Source of the DNA: Candidatus Celerinatantimonas neptuna
GTDB lineage: Bacteria; Pseudomonadota; Gammaproteobacteria; Enterobacterales; Celerinatantimonadaceae
Direction of reading: 5' to 3'
Assembly (NCBI GenBank): GCA_911810475.1
Contig: OU461276.1
Coordinates: forward strand, 62,001 to 126,000
Length of the DNA: 64,000 nucleotides
In this document: piece by piece, positions 49,885-60,330 of the stretch
How positions within the stretch are numbered: position 1 is the stretch's first letter
Layout: each line of letters starts with the position of its first letter
Translations under genes and position numbers: made by a program
The notes under the pieces: model-generated
The model's input: only the letters and a program-made list of their open reading frames with translations
Databases searched by the model: none
Told to the model about the DNA's origin: nothing

Positions 49885-51387
49885 CTAATCGTTAGTCGGT
49901 CTCATCGCAGGGAATAGCAACACGTCACGAATGGTATGACTATTCGTCAACAACATAATCAAACGATCAATACCAATCCCTTGTCCGGCTGTCGGTGGCA
50001 AACCATGTTCCAGTGCAGTGATATAATCTTCATCGAAGAACATTGCTTCATCATCACCTGAGTCTTTCGCTGCAACCTGCTGTTTAAAACGTTCAGCCTG
50101 ATCTTCTGCATCATTGAGCTCAGAGAATCCGTTTGCAATTTCACGACCACCAACAAAAAACTCAAAACGATCGGTAATAAACGGGTTATCATTGTTACGC
50201 CGGGCTAATGGAGATACCTCTGCCGGATACTCTGTAATAAAAGTCGGCTGAATTAACCTGTGTTCTACCGTTTCTTCAAAAATTTCAGTTAGCAGTTTCC
50301 CTGCGCCCCAATATGATTCGAGTTCAATACCTAATCCACGAGCAATGGGCTCCATAATATCTCGATCCTGAATTTTCTCGTTATCCAAATCATGAATAGC
50401 TAAATTATCAGGATTAAACTGTTTCACTGATTCCAACATTGTTAAACGGGTATAACGGCTACCAAAGTCAAATTCTTCATCGCCATAGGTCACAAGAGAT
50501 GATCCAAGAATCTGCTGAGTGACATGTTTAAGCATTGCCTCAGTCAGATCAATCAAATCATGATAATCTGCATAAGCCATATAGAATTCCATCATCGTGA
50601 ATTCTGGATTATGTCTTGGTGACAAGCCTTCATTACGGAAATTACGATTAATCTCGAAAACACGCTCAAAACCACCAACAACCAGCCGTTTCAAATACAG
50701 TTCAGGCGCAATACGCAAATACATATCGATATCCAATGCATTGTGATGCGTAATAAATGGCCGAGCCGCTGCACCGCCGGGAATCGTTTGCATCATTGGC
50801 GTTTCAACTTCCATAAAGTCGTTTGCCATCATGAACTGACGAATAGCGGCAATAATTTTCGAGCGCATCTGGAATGTTTTTCTTGAATCATCATTGACAA
50901 TCAAATCAACATAACGTTGACGGTAGCGCTGCTCTTGATCCGCCAAACCATGATATTTTTCAGGAAGAGGACGCAAAGCCTTAGTCAAAAGCTCGAAATA
51001 ATCCATATTGACATAAAGATCGCCACGCCCGGATTTATGCAAAATCCCACGGACACCGATAATATCGCCAATATCCAGCCCGCCAAGTGCTTTTAATTCT
51101 TTCTGCGCGTCTTTAGATGCGTAGGCTTGAATACGGCCTGTCATATCCTGAATAACTAAAAATGGACCTCGCTTGGCCATGACGCGACCGGCAATGCTAA
51201 CAACCAGTCCCTTATCTTCCAGCTCTTCCTTGCTCTTGTCACCATGCTTCTGCTGCAAGGATTCAGCATAGCTATCCCGGCGGAAATCATTTGGATGGCC
51301 ATTGGCATTGCTTTGTTCACGCAATGTATCCAGTTTGGCTCGACGTTCAGCAATTAGCTTATTCTCGTCATGTACCTGTTCAGTCAT
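49885..51387 (-). CDS. lysS: Lysyl-tRNA synthetase (class II)
   Basis: Charges tRNA-Lys. 500 residues. N-terminal OB-fold for the anticodon, with [21 protein letters not shown]. Class II motifs follow: [21 protein letters not shown] (motif 1 region), [19 protein letters not shown] (motif 2) and [13 protein letters not shown] (motif 3). Follows prfB by about 20 bp, the common prfB-lysS pair. Confidence 0.97.
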   Translation of the reverse strand: MTEQVHDENKLIAERRAKLDTLREQSNANGHPNDFRRDSYAESLQQKHGDKSKEELEDKGLVVSIAGRVMAKRGPFLVIQDMTGRIQAYASKDAQKELKALGGLDIGDIIGVRGILHKSGRGDLYVNMDYFELLTKALRPLPEKYHGLADQEQRYRQRYVDLIVNDDSRKTFQMRSKIIAAIRQFMMANDFMEVETPMMQTIPGGAAARPFITHHNALDIDMYLRIAPELYLKRLVVGGFERVFEINRNFRNEGLSPRHNPEFTMMEFYMAYADYHDLIDLTEAMLKHVTQQILGSSLVTYGDEEFDFGSRYTRLTMLESVKQFNPDNLAIHDLDNEKIQDRDIMEPIARGLGIELESYWGAGKLLTEIFEETVEHRLIQPTFITEYPAEVSPLARRNNDNPFITDRFEFFVGGREIANGFSELNDAEDQAERFKQQVAAKDSGDDEAMFFDEDYITALEHGLPPTAGQGIGIDRLIMLLTNSHTIRDVLLFPAMRPTND

Positions 51388-51406
51388 TCTCTAACCCTGT
51401 TATATT

Positions 51407-52505
51407 TTACAGCCCTGATTTAAGGCTGGCTTCAATGAATTTATCTAAATCACCATCCAATACCGCTTGAGTATTGCGATTTTCTACGCCGGTACGTAAG
51501 TCTTTAATTCGGGAATCATCAAGTACATACGAACGAATCTGGCTTCCCCAGCCAATATCAGACTTACTCTCTTCCTTGGCTTGTTTTTCAGCATTTTTTT
51601 TCTGCAGCTCAAGTTCATAAAGCTTCGCCTTAAGTTGCTTCATCGCCTGGTCTTTATTCTTATGCTGCGAACGGTCATTTTGACATTGTACAACCGCATT
51701 GGTTGGCAAATGCGTAATCCTTACCGCTGACTCTGTCCGGTTTACATGCTGTCCTCCGGCTCCAGAGGCCCGATAGACGTCAATTCGTAAATCAGCCGGA
51801 TTGATATCAACCTGAATGCTGTCATCAATTTCAGGATAAATAAACGCAGAGGCAAATGATGTATGCCGACGACCACCAGAATCAAATGGCGACTTACGAA
51901 CCAGGCGGTGAACTCCGGTCTCAGTTCTTAGCCAGCCATAGGCGTAATCGCCACTCACTCGTATTGTCGCGCTTTTAATCCCAGCAACTTCACCTGCAGA
52001 CTCTTCAATCACTTCTGCTTTAAAAGTATGGGCTTCGCACCAACGCAGATACATTCTTAACAGCATATTGGCCCAGTCTTGAGCTTCTGTACCGCCAGAT
52101 CCAGATTGCAAATCAATGTAGCAATCACTTTTATCCATCTCACCACTGAACATTCGGTGAAATTCTAACTTTTCAAGTTGTTCCAGCAGCTGGTGCACTT
52201 CATCCTGTGCTTCAAGGAAGGTTTCTTCATCTTCTGCTTCAACAGCCAGCTCAACTAAACCAGCTACATCTTCCATCCCTTGTTCTAAGGTATCGATGGT
52301 GCCAACGACTTCTTCCAAAGAGGAACGTTCTTTACCCAAAGCCTGTGCTTTCTCAGGTTCATTCCAAATATCAGGTTGTTCCAACTCCCGGGTAACTTCT
52401 TCTAACCGTTCCAGTTTAGAAGCATAGTCAAAGATACCCCCTAAGCACATCACTTCGTTCTTTGATGTCAGCTAAAGCATGATGGATTCCATTTACTTCA
52501 AACAT
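51407..52505 (-). CDS. prfB: Peptide chain release factor 2, with programmed +1 frameshift
   Basis: Ends translation at UGA and UAA codons. The gene is two frames: 25 codons from the ATG at 52505 ([19 protein letters not shown], then VLRGYL), an in-frame TGA at 52430-52428, and 340 codons from GAC at 52429. The slip site is CTT-TGA-C, with AGGGGG a few bases upstream as the stimulating Shine-Dalgarno-like element. The joined protein is 365 residues, as in E. coli. The SPF recognition motif ([11 protein letters not shown]) and the GGQ catalytic motif ([15 protein letters not shown]) are intact. Reading only the long frame would lose the true N-terminus. Confidence 0.97.
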
Positions 52506-52608
52506 ATTTACCAGCACCTGCCCATAATTCTTAAAGATGTGAATTTTACCTAATCATGCGATAAATAAACATAGCCGTATCGATTGGTTGATGAGATTTT
52601 TATCTTGA

Positions 52609-54339
52609 TCAATCTTGCTTATTGAGCCATTCAACAAGTAACTGAGCACTACAACGACCCCGAAATTCGTTAATATCTAATTTATAAGCAATTTGAACCG
52701 TCCGTTGTTGATAATCTGGCCACAGGGATCGATCAACATTGAAAGCAATCGCATCCAGCTGCGGCCCACCAGATACAGGCTGTACCGTCATTTTCAGGTG
52801 CTTTTCACCCACAATACGCTGCTCTAATAACCAAAAATGACCATCAAATATGGGTTCATCAAAACCTTGTCCCCAGGGCCCTGCTGCCTGCAACTGCCTG
52901 GCAAATTCTAAATTCAGCAAATCAGCTGGCAATTCGCCATCTGAAAGTAATTCACCGGTTAACTGAGTTTGTTCTACCCATGTTTTTGCCACCAATTCAA
53001 GCTGGTGGGTAAATGCATCAAATTTTGTCTTGGCTAAGGAAAGACCGGCCGCCATAGCATGTCCACCAAATTTATCGATAAGTCCGGGACTTAGCGTATC
53101 GATTCGCTCCAACAAATCTCGCATATGAACCCCGGCGATAGAACGCCCGGATCCTTTAAGCATATGTTCATCAGCATCAGCAAACGCAAAAACTGGCCGA
53201 TAGAACTTTTCTTTAATACGCGAAGCAACTAAGCCAACAACCCCTTGATGCCAGTCACTGCGATAAAGGGCCAGCGCATGAGGCATAGTTTGCTCATTTA
53301 AAGCAAGTTTAGCCACACTGGCTTCAGCTTCTAGCTGCATGCTCCCTTCTATCGCTTTACGTTCGCGATTGAGTTCATCCATTGTCGAAGCCATCGCCCG
53401 AGCCTTAAAGAGATCATCACAGAGCAGACAATGTATCCCCAAACTCATATCATCAAGCCGTCCAACAGCGTTTAATCTGGGACCAATAGCGAACCCCAAA
53501 TCACCCGCAGTCAATGCACGTTGATTACGGCCAGCTATCTCGATTAAAGCCTGGATTCCAGCACAGCTTACCCCCGCCCGGATACGAGCGAGTCCCTGAT
53601 GAACGAATATTCTGTTGTTGTGATCCAACGAAACAACATCGGCAACAGTCCCCAAAGCAACCAGATCAAGAAATTCAGCTAAATTCGGAATAGGTAGCGA
53701 TAGCTTTTCAAATAAACCTTTATCACGCATTGCAAAGCGCAAAGCACATAACAAATAAAATGCAACACCGACACCAGCCAAATACTTACTGGGGAAATCA
53801 CACTCAGATAAATTCGGGTTAATAATCGCCCTGGCCTTTGGCAATTGCTCTGCAGGTAAATGATGATCGGTAATAATGACAGGAATATCTAATTGATTCG
53901 CAGTTTCAACCCCATCAATACTTGAGATCCCATTATCCACTGTCACAATCAGTTCAGCATCCTGCTCTGAGGCTAAATGAACTATTTCAGGTGATAACCC
54001 ATAACCATACTCAAACCGGTTTGGTACAATAAAACTGACATGGGCAAAACCCATTGAGCGTAATCCCCGAATCATTAACGCCGTACTTGTTGCACCATCA
54101 CAATCAAAGTCACCAACAATAACAATGGAACGACCTTGATAAGCCAACAATAAATCGACAGCCTCTGACATTCCATTAAATAAACGCCATGACTCAAGTT
54201 TTGCAACACTCAGATCTAATTCATCTTCACAACGAATACCACGACTGGCATAAATTCTCTGAATAATAGCTGGAACCGAATCAGAAGAAAAAGCGAGCTC
54301 AGACTGTGAACGCCGAACCAATTTCATATTAGTCATCAT
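52609..54339 (-). CDS. recJ: Single-stranded-DNA exonuclease RecJ
   Basis: 5'-to-3' nuclease of recombination and mismatch repair. 576 residues. DHH-family metal motifs are in order: VGDFDCDGATSTAL near 75, VTVDNGISS near 133, ITDHHLPAEQLPKARAIINP near 157-175, and GRLDDMSLG near 295. The C-terminal DHHA1 block GSGRSIAGVHMRDLL and GGHAMAAGLSL complete it. Upstream of prfB as in E. coli (recJ-prfB-lysS). Confidence 0.96.
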   Translation of the reverse strand: MMTNMKLVRRSQSELAFSSDSVPAIIQRIYASRGIRCEDELDLSVAKLESWRLFNGMSEAVDLLLAYQGRSIVIVGDFDCDGATSTALMIRGLRSMGFAHVSFIVPNRFEYGYGLSPEIVHLASEQDAELIVTVDNGISSIDGVETANQLDIPVIITDHHLPAEQLPKARAIINPNLSECDFPSKYLAGVGVAFYLLCALRFAMRDKGLFEKLSLPIPNLAEFLDLVALGTVADVVSLDHNNRIFVHQGLARIRAGVSCAGIQALIEIAGRNQRALTAGDLGFAIGPRLNAVGRLDDMSLGIHCLLCDDLFKARAMASTMDELNRERKAIEGSMQLEAEASVAKLALNEQTMPHALALYRSDWHQGVVGLVASRIKEKFYRPVFAFADADEHMLKGSGRSIAGVHMRDLLERIDTLSPGLIDKFGGHAMAAGLSLAKTKFDAFTHQLELVAKTWVEQTQLTGELLSDGELPADLLNLEFARQLQAAGPWGQGFDEPIFDGHFWLLEQRIVGEKHLKMTVQPVSGGPQLDAIAFNVDRSLWPDYQQRTVQIAYKLDINEFRGRCSAQLLVEWLNKQD

Positions 54340-54388
54340 TATATTTTCAGGAAAACCACGGGCTTTAGCAGCCCGAGTCTATTTAAGA

Positions 54389-55504
54389 TCAGTGATGTAT
54401 CGGTTTTGAACCTAAGGCAAGCATTTTACGCAAAGCCGGATATAATTTTTGCACCCGGATTGGAGTTAACAAATTACCATCGCTATCACTTATAGTCATC
54501 TGAGTACGGTCACCTTCACCACCAACAGTTAAAACATACTTATCTTCAGCAAGTCTGACAGGTTTAACACCATAACGAGCCAGTTTTCTGGACGATGGCT
54601 GTTCATAGGTTAAATAAACCTTACCTGCTTCAGAAATATATCCAGTAATTTTAAAGCCCAGAATCGGTAATGCGTGCTTGAGAGCATCCAGTGTCGGAAG
54701 CAAAGAAGCCTTAGCATACATTAACGCAACACCTTCGTTCTGCTTAAACAATAGATCAATTTTACCTGACTGAATTGCTTTATCTTGTGTTGACGCAAAT
54801 CGAGCGACTTTTGCTTTTTCTGACTGTTTCTGCAGATAGGCAACAAATCGATTAATCTCCATCACATTTTGACGGTAAACTGATTGCTCACTCTGGTCAA
54901 ATGGATGTTTCGAGTTACTTTTCATCGCTAATAAATGAGGCTGAAAAATCGCATACTGGCCATTCTCAGAAGCCTTTAGGTCATAACGGAACCGACGCTT
55001 GTAAGTGATCGATTCATGACTAAAGACGCCGTCATCCAAGTAAAAATGCTGTTTAATCCAGCCAGATTCGATATAGGTTCTATGATTACTCTTTTCAACA
55101 TGAGCATTATGGCTTTGTAAATAACCTTCAACCTGATGATATAGCCATTGAATACTCTGCGAAGAAGAATGAGCATCAGGTTTATCAAGCCAGAGTTGAG
55201 GGCCTTCTTTACTCTGATGTAACTCACTGGCAACAAGAGGTATAAGCTGCTCAGGTGGCCTGATATCAACTTTATCCCCGACATTATGTAAATAAGTGTA
55301 ATCTGTCGGCAAAGCCAGAACACTATATTTTTTACTATATTTAGGCTGACTATATGGACTGGGAACCACTAAAGAAGCACCTGACTTAGCCTTAAGATAA
55401 CTAAATCCGTGAATGGCCTGCTTAGGGTGATTGTCCGCACAAGCTGACAAAAATAGCAATGTACTTCCGGCTAATACCAACCGAACTCTAGATGAAACAA
55501 ACAA
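54389..55504 (-). CDS. bamC: Outer-membrane assembly lipoprotein BamC
   Basis: Accessory lipoprotein of the BAM complex that inserts outer-membrane proteins. I start it at TTG 55504: GGAG lies 6 nt upstream, and the resulting N-terminus gives a signal peptide with lipobox LFLSAC. A longer frame from 55603 buries it behind about 33 extra residues. From TTG it is 371 residues. The DxxHP-type unstructured N-region and two helix-grip domains follow; YSVLALPTDY and DIRPPEQLIPL are the family's N-terminal match. dapA, which normally precedes bamC, is not here. Confidence 0.85.
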   Translation of the reverse strand: MFVSSRVRLVLAGSTLLFLSACADNHPKQAIHGFSYLKAKSGASLVVPSPYSQPKYSKKYSVLALPTDYTYLHNVGDKVDIRPPEQLIPLVASELHQSKEGPQLWLDKPDAHSSSQSIQWLYHQVEGYLQSHNAHVEKSNHRTYIESGWIKQHFYLDDGVFSHESITYKRRFRYDLKASENGQYAIFQPHLLAMKSNSKHPFDQSEQSVYRQNVMEINRFVAYLQKQSEKAKVARFASTQDKAIQSGKIDLLFKQNEGVALMYAKASLLPTLDALKHALPILGFKITGYISEAGKVYLTYEQPSSRKLARYGVKPVRLAEDKYVLTVGGEGDRTQMTISDSDGNLLTPIRVQKLYPALRKMLALGSKPIHH

Positions 55505-55706
55505 CGGCTTCTCCGCAATGTCCAATCGCAAATAAGCGACCACAGGCAAATCTCTTTGCCAAATCCCAAGATATATGAAGCTGTAGTCTACTGACCTGCT
55601 CACTTAAACACAAGATTAAACGCACATGAGTCATGTATATCATGCTGGAAATCATCTGCTCTAACGAGTATTCTCAATTGAATGAAAAACAACGCAGTAA
55701 AGGTAC

Positions 55707-56231
55707 ATGGAGCATCATCTCGTCATTACAGCTGTTGGTCGTGATCGACCTGATATAGTAAACCAACTCACCCGCCACGTGAGCGATTGCGGATGCAATA
55801 TTGTCGATAGCCGTCTGGCTTTGTATGGGGCTGAGTTTACCTTGATTATGCTGCTATCCGGGCACTGGAACGCAATAACCCGAGTCGAAACGACATTGCC
55901 GCTAAAAAGTCAGGAACTCGATCTTGTCACCGTAGTCAAGCGCACGACTCAACATGAAAGGCCAAAATATAAAGCTCGGGCAAATTTGTATATTCGCATC
56001 CCGGATACAGCCGGTATTATCCGCCAGTTTACCCAGTTCATTTCTGATCATGGCTTATCGCTTGCGTCTTTACGCTCGCAACTGGATCAAAATATACTGG
56101 AACTGAATATGGTTGTTTTCATCCCGGAAGGTGATGTGATGCAAACTGATACTGATATAGAGAAACAATTTGCACAGCTTTGCCAAAAATTGGGAACTGA
56201 ATCATCCCAGCTCACTATTCATCCTCAATAA
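55707..56231 (+). CDS. gcvR: Glycine cleavage system repressor GcvR
   Basis: Two ACT domains that sense glycine and modulate GcvA at the gcv operon. 174 residues. The first ACT begins VITAVGRDRPDIVNQLTRHV, the second RIPDTAGIIRQFTQFISDHG. AAAGG precedes the ATG. Divergent from bamC and 25 bp before bcp. Confidence 0.93.
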   Translation: MEHHLVITAVGRDRPDIVNQLTRHVSDCGCNIVDSRLALYGAEFTLIMLLSGHWNAITRVETTLPLKSQELDLVTVVKRTTQHERPKYKARANLYIRIPDTAGIIRQFTQFISDHGLSLASLRSQLDQNILELNMVVFIPEGDVMQTDTDIEKQFAQLCQKLGTESSQLTIHPQ

Positions 56232-56256
56232 TCGACAGCCATACAAGGAGTCTGAA

Positions 56257-56727
56257 ATGCCCCCAATTCAAGCTGGTCAAACTGCACCTAACTTCACGTT
56301 ATTAAATCAGGATGGTCAGTCAATTAGTTTGGCAGACTTTAAAGGTCAAAGAGTCCTAATTTACTTCTATCCTAAGGCATCAACTCCCGGATGCACTGTA
56401 CAGGCTTGTGGCCTTAGAGACTCAAAAGAGGAATTAGACCAACTGGGAATTACAGTCCTTGGAATTAGCCCGGATAGTCCCAAACGACTGACTAACTTTA
56501 TCACCAAGCAATCTTTAAATTTTGCGTTGCTATCAGATGAAGATCACAGCGTAGCCAGTGCTTTTGGCGTTTGGGGCGAGAAAAAATTTATGGGAAAAAC
56601 ATATGATGGTATTCATCGAATCTCTTTTCTGATCGATGAATCAGGTACCGTCAACAAAGTTTTTGATAAATTTAAAACGAAAGAACACCATCAGGTCGTA
56701 CTCGACTATCTGAATCAGCCTGAATAA
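56257..56727 (+). CDS. bcp: Thiol peroxidase Bcp (atypical 2-Cys/PrxQ)
   Basis: Thioredoxin-dependent peroxidase. The ATG at 56257, after AAGGAG, gives 156 residues starting MPPIQAGQTAPNFTLLNQDG. The peroxidatic Cys is in YPKASTPGCTVQACGLRD, with a resolving Cys five residues on, the E. coli Bcp arrangement. An upstream start at 56170 overlaps gcvR and has no support. Confidence 0.95.
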   Translation: MPPIQAGQTAPNFTLLNQDGQSISLADFKGQRVLIYFYPKASTPGCTVQACGLRDSKEELDQLGITVLGISPDSPKRLTNFITKQSLNFALLSDEDHSVASAFGVWGEKKFMGKTYDGIHRISFLIDESGTVNKVFDKFKTKEHHQVVLDYLNQPE

Positions 56728-56743
56728 TAGCACACTGATGCCA

Positions 56744-56765
56744 CCGGGCTTTTAGAAGAGCCCGG
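56744..56765. terminator. Terminator between bcp and perM
   Basis: CCGGGCT / AGCCCGG is a perfect 7-bp stem with an 8-nt loop, followed by ATTTTCT on the plus strand. It ends bcp and may also stop the converging perM transcript. Confidence 0.8.
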
Positions 56766-56776
56766 ATTTTCTAACC

Positions 56777-57859
56777 TTATGTCTGAGGCTTCTGTGTTGG
56801 TGAAAGAGGTTCTGTTGGCCAGACATTAATAACGGCTTTAACAAGAGTCGCAAGCGGAATAGCAAAAAAGACCCCCCAGAACCCCCATAGTCCCCCGAAG
56901 AGTAAAACAGCAACAATGATGGACAATGGATGCAAATTCACTGCTTCTGAAAATAATAAAGGCACTAACAAGTTACCATCAAGCGTCTGAACAATCGCAT
57001 AAGCCAGTATTAAATAACCAAATGAAGCTGTCGGCCCCCATTGGAATAATGCCACGACGGCAACAGGAATCGTCACCACAGCCGCGCCAATATAAGGAAT
57101 CAACACAGATAACCCGACAGAAACACCTAAAAGTGCAGAATAACGCATTCCCATTAAAAGAAAGACAAGGTAACTGGCTACCCCGACAACGACAATTTCA
57201 ATCACCTTTCCCCGAATATAATTTTGGATCTGATGATTCATCTCTTGCCAGACCTGCCCGGCTAACACTCTGTTTTTTGGCAGATAACGACTGGCCGATT
57301 CAATAAGGCGTTTTTTATCACTGAGCAGAAAAAACAACATGAGTGGAACCAAGAAACAGTAAATAGCTAATGCAGCCAAATTAACTAACGAACTTAATGA
57401 CGCCTGAACAACGCGCTCCCCCATTCCAAGCACTCGTTTTTGAATCGCATCTGAGATCGTATCAACCAATGAACTATCAATAAAATCAGGATATTTTTGA
57501 GGTAAAGAATCAAGCCAAACTTGAGTCTTACTAAACATCACAGGTAACTCACCAACCAGATTGGCCCCCTGACTCCAAACCGTTGGCAACAAACGTAAAA
57601 TGGCAAAAATCATCAATGCAATAAAGACGGCTAATACAACTGTTGTGGCTATCCCCCGCTTCATCCCCATCCGCTCTAACCGGGTAATTGGCCAATCCAA
57701 CAGATATGCGAGAGTAAGGGCCACCAATAACGGGGTCAACAGATGCCCCATGAAATAAAAGCCCAAAAATCCACAGACTAATATCAGAAATAATGCTATT
57801 GCATCGGGATCAGAAAATTTACGCTGAAACCAATGTTGAATCAGATTAAACATAGACAA
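56777..57859 (-). CDS. perM: PerM, AI-2E/YdiK-family membrane protein
   Basis: 360 residues with eight or so helices and the family's central PxxxxL-rich region: GVSVGLSVLIPYIGAAVVTIPVA and the LVPLLFSEAVNLHPLSIIVAVLLFGGLWG end block. Members have been called permeases or autoinducer-2 exporters; for PerM itself the substrate is not settled. Located between bcp and bepA as in E. coli and Vibrio. Confidence 0.9.
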   Translation of the reverse strand: MSMFNLIQHWFQRKFSDPDAIALFLILVCGFLGFYFMGHLLTPLLVALTLAYLLDWPITRLERMGMKRGIATTVVLAVFIALMIFAILRLLPTVWSQGANLVGELPVMFSKTQVWLDSLPQKYPDFIDSSLVDTISDAIQKRVLGMGERVVQASLSSLVNLAALAIYCFLVPLMLFFLLSDKKRLIESASRYLPKNRVLAGQVWQEMNHQIQNYIRGKVIEIVVVGVASYLVFLLMGMRYSALLGVSVGLSVLIPYIGAAVVTIPVAVVALFQWGPTASFGYLILAYAIVQTLDGNLLVPLLFSEAVNLHPLSIIVAVLLFGGLWGFWGVFFAIPLATLVKAVINVWPTEPLSPTQKPQT

Positions 57860-58304
57860 AGAAAAAACTCCTTATTCGTCATATCCCTAAATATACCGCC
57901 TAACATCCTTAAAAAATCATTAATCTTTTATGATTGAGCTTTATTCAAAAATACATCTAACCTGAATAAATCCAGGCCCCTAGATTGAACCTGTGCCTGA
58001 ATCCACCAGGAGCTATTGAACTTTTGTGATTGAATTTGATTCAAATTAAACGTGTTTTGGGCGCAAAGCAGACGATAAAACTTAGCTGTTTAAGTCAATC
58101 AATCGGAGCAAGGCACAAGACGCGTTTAGATGAACACATAAAGCAGTATTTGCTATACAATCCATCACTAAAAATAAACAGCCCCTATCACCTCAAAATA
58201 AAGGAACCTTCATTGCAAAGATAGAATAACCATTGTCTGGTTTCTGAGATTTTCGCTATTATTGACTGAATTAAGCAGTTGAACAATGACGAGCGGCATT
58301 TATT
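57860..58304. other. Spacer between perM and bepA
   Basis: 445 bp between divergent genes, holding both promoters. A 64-codon plus frame (58030-58224) has no recognisable domain and no good start. I saw no repeat copy here. Nothing else can be supported. Confidence 0.4.
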
Positions 58305-59795
58305 TTGAAAATTTGTTCTAAACATTTTCTGGCAAGTCAATATTTTCTCCGACCCCGATTTTTCATTTTTGCCATGACCTTTTTTGTGGCTTTTTCGGCT
58401 GATTGTCAAAATCAAAATTCACTGCCCGAAATAGGAACTGTAGGTTCACAGGCTCTCACTATCGCTCAGGAAAAACTATATGGGGATGCCTATATCCGGG
58501 CCATTCGTGCTTCACTCCCTGTTGTACAAGACCCAGTCCTTGAAAACTTCATTAATTTGCTAGGACATAAACTCGTCTCTCATGCCGAGAACGTTCGTCT
58601 TCCATTTCACTTCTTTCTCATCCGCAATCCCAGCATTAATGCTGCCGCTTTTCTGGGAGGATATATTAAAGTTCACACAGGATTATTTCTCTATGCCCAT
58701 ACAGAGAGTGAATTAGCAGCTGTTCTGGCTCACGAAATATCTCATGTCACTCAACGACATATAGCCAGAAGCCTGGAAAATACGGCGGAAAACAATCATT
58801 TGACCGTTGCAAGCCTTATCGGCTCCGTTCTTTTGACAATAGCAAACCCTATGGCAGGAATTGCGGCTATGCAAACTTCTCTGGCCGCCAGTATTCAGGG
58901 TAAAATTAATTTCACACGGCAAAACGAACGAGAAGCGGATCGCATCGGCATGCAAGTTTTATATCGTTCAGGATTTAATCCGAATGCCATGGCAACATTT
59001 TTTAGCCGATTAGCAGCCAAATATCGCTATGCCAGTACCCCCCCAGCGATGCTCGTCGATCACCCTCTCACTCCTCAACGTATCGCTGATGCCCAGGCCA
59101 GAGCAAATCAGTACCCGCATCGATATATCGCCCCTAATCTCGATTTTCAATTCGCTAAAGCACGTGTGACAGTCCGGTTTGGAACAATGGACGCCGAACA
59201 GGCGTATAGTGAATATGAACAACAACTTAAAACTAAAAATTATGTGCTAAAAGATGCAGCGCTATATGGTAAAGCACTTGCTTTATTCGCACAAAAAAAC
59301 TACCACAAGTCTCAGGCTATTATCAGCCGATTACATGAAAGACATCCACAAAATATGTTTATTCTGGATACACAATCTGATATTTATCTGGCGTTAAAAC
59401 AAAACAAACGAGCCATTAAAATGTTGACCAATGCATATACCCGTTACCCGGATAGTTACGTGGTTATCATGAACCTGGCCGCGGCTTACCAGGCATCAAA
59501 ATTATATGCAAAAGAGTCTAAATTACTTGATATCTACTTACGGGACCACCATTCAAGCACATTAGGCTGGCAAACATTAACCGAAGCCTATCAACATCAG
59601 CAGTTAAATGGAAAAGCAAAAGCCGCTCTGGCAGAATATTTTGCATTGAAAGGTCAATACCATCAAGCTATCGGTGAATTACAAAGCGCTGAAAAACTCA
59701 TTGCCAACAAGCTTGAAAAAGCAAGACTTAAAGCCCGGATTAATCAATTCAAAGCAGCACAAAAACAACTGGATAAATTACAAAATCAGTACTAA
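58305..59795 (+). CDS. bepA: Periplasmic M48 metalloprotease/chaperone BepA
   Basis: Helps assemble outer-membrane proteins such as LptD and degrades stalled ones. 496 residues from a TTG start, or shorter from an ATG at codon 24. An N-terminal hydrophobic segment serves for export. The zinc motif HEISHVTQRH lies near residue 145, with the third-ligand region READRIG. C-terminal TPR repeats run from about 300. The E. coli protein is close in length and order. Confidence 0.93.
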   Translation: MKICSKHFLASQYFLRPRFFIFAMTFFVAFSADCQNQNSLPEIGTVGSQALTIAQEKLYGDAYIRAIRASLPVVQDPVLENFINLLGHKLVSHAENVRLPFHFFLIRNPSINAAAFLGGYIKVHTGLFLYAHTESELAAVLAHEISHVTQRHIARSLENTAENNHLTVASLIGSVLLTIANPMAGIAAMQTSLAASIQGKINFTRQNEREADRIGMQVLYRSGFNPNAMATFFSRLAAKYRYASTPPAMLVDHPLTPQRIADAQARANQYPHRYIAPNLDFQFAKARVTVRFGTMDAEQAYSEYEQQLKTKNYVLKDAALYGKALALFAQKNYHKSQAIISRLHERHPQNMFILDTQSDIYLALKQNKRAIKMLTNAYTRYPDSYVVIMNLAAAYQASKLYAKESKLLDIYLRDHHSSTLGWQTLTEAYQHQQLNGKAKAALAEYFALKGQYHQAIGELQSAEKLIANKLEKARLKARINQFKAAQKQLDKLQNQY

Positions 59796-59935
59796 TGCTT
59801 GTCTATCTTTGATGGCAGTTTTTACAATTACAGCTGTTGCTGTCTATTTATTATTTTTTTCAGAATGCTAAGCTCAACCGTAATCATGAAAATATTCTTA
59901 TTCAAAGTTAAGATAGCAAGTTTAAAGGCAACTCT

Positions 59936-60286
59936 ATGACCGATATCGTGATCTATCATAATCCCCGCTGTTCAAAAAGCCGCTCTACTCTCACTCTGCT
60001 AGAGGACAAAGGGATCAAACCAACTATCATTGAATATCTTAAAACGCCACCAACACCAGAAACGCTAAAAAGTATCCTGCAGAAATTAGATTTAACAGCT
60101 TTTGAACTATTAAGACGTAATGAAGCAGTTTATAAAGAATTAGATCTAGCCAACAAAACATTAAGTGAAGAACAACTTATCCATATCATGGCTGAAAACC
60201 CTAAATTGATTGAACGCCCGATTATAGTGAATGGAGAAAAAGCAGCTATAGGACGGCCACCTGAAAATGTTCTCAAAATTTTATAA
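59936..60286 (+). CDS. ArsC-family arsenate reductase-like protein YfgD
   Basis: Thioredoxin-fold protein of 116 residues. YHNPRCSKSRSTLTLLED carries the catalytic-type Cys near residue 12, followed by ELLRRNE and PIIVNGEKAAIGRPPE. It matches the YfgD type found next to bepA and hda. No ars genes are nearby, so arsenate reduction is inferred from family only. Confidence 0.88.
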   Translation: MTDIVIYHNPRCSKSRSTLTLLEDKGIKPTIIEYLKTPPTPETLKSILQKLDLTAFELLRRNEAVYKELDLANKTLSEEQLIHIMAENPKLIERPIIVNGEKAAIGRPPENVLKIL

Positions 60287-60298
60287 CCTGAAGAATCC

Positions 60299-60316
60299 AA
60301 GGGCCCAAAGGCTCTT
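60299..60316 (+). terminator. Terminator after the ArsC-like gene
   Basis: AAGGGCC CAAA GGCTCTT forms a 7-bp stem (one G-U) followed by ATTTTA. It directly precedes repeat copy B. Confidence 0.7.
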
Positions 60317-60330
60317 ATTTTAGGGGAGTA

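Noticed and set aside
58030-58224. 64-codon plus-strand frame in the perM-bepA gap
   Set aside because: No recognisable domain, no good start signal and no codon bias; treated as chance.
59815-59871. 19-codon hydrophobic frame (starts MAVFTITAV) after bepA
   Set aside because: Very short, no ribosome binding site, and lies in the AT-rich bepA-to-ArsC-like spacer.
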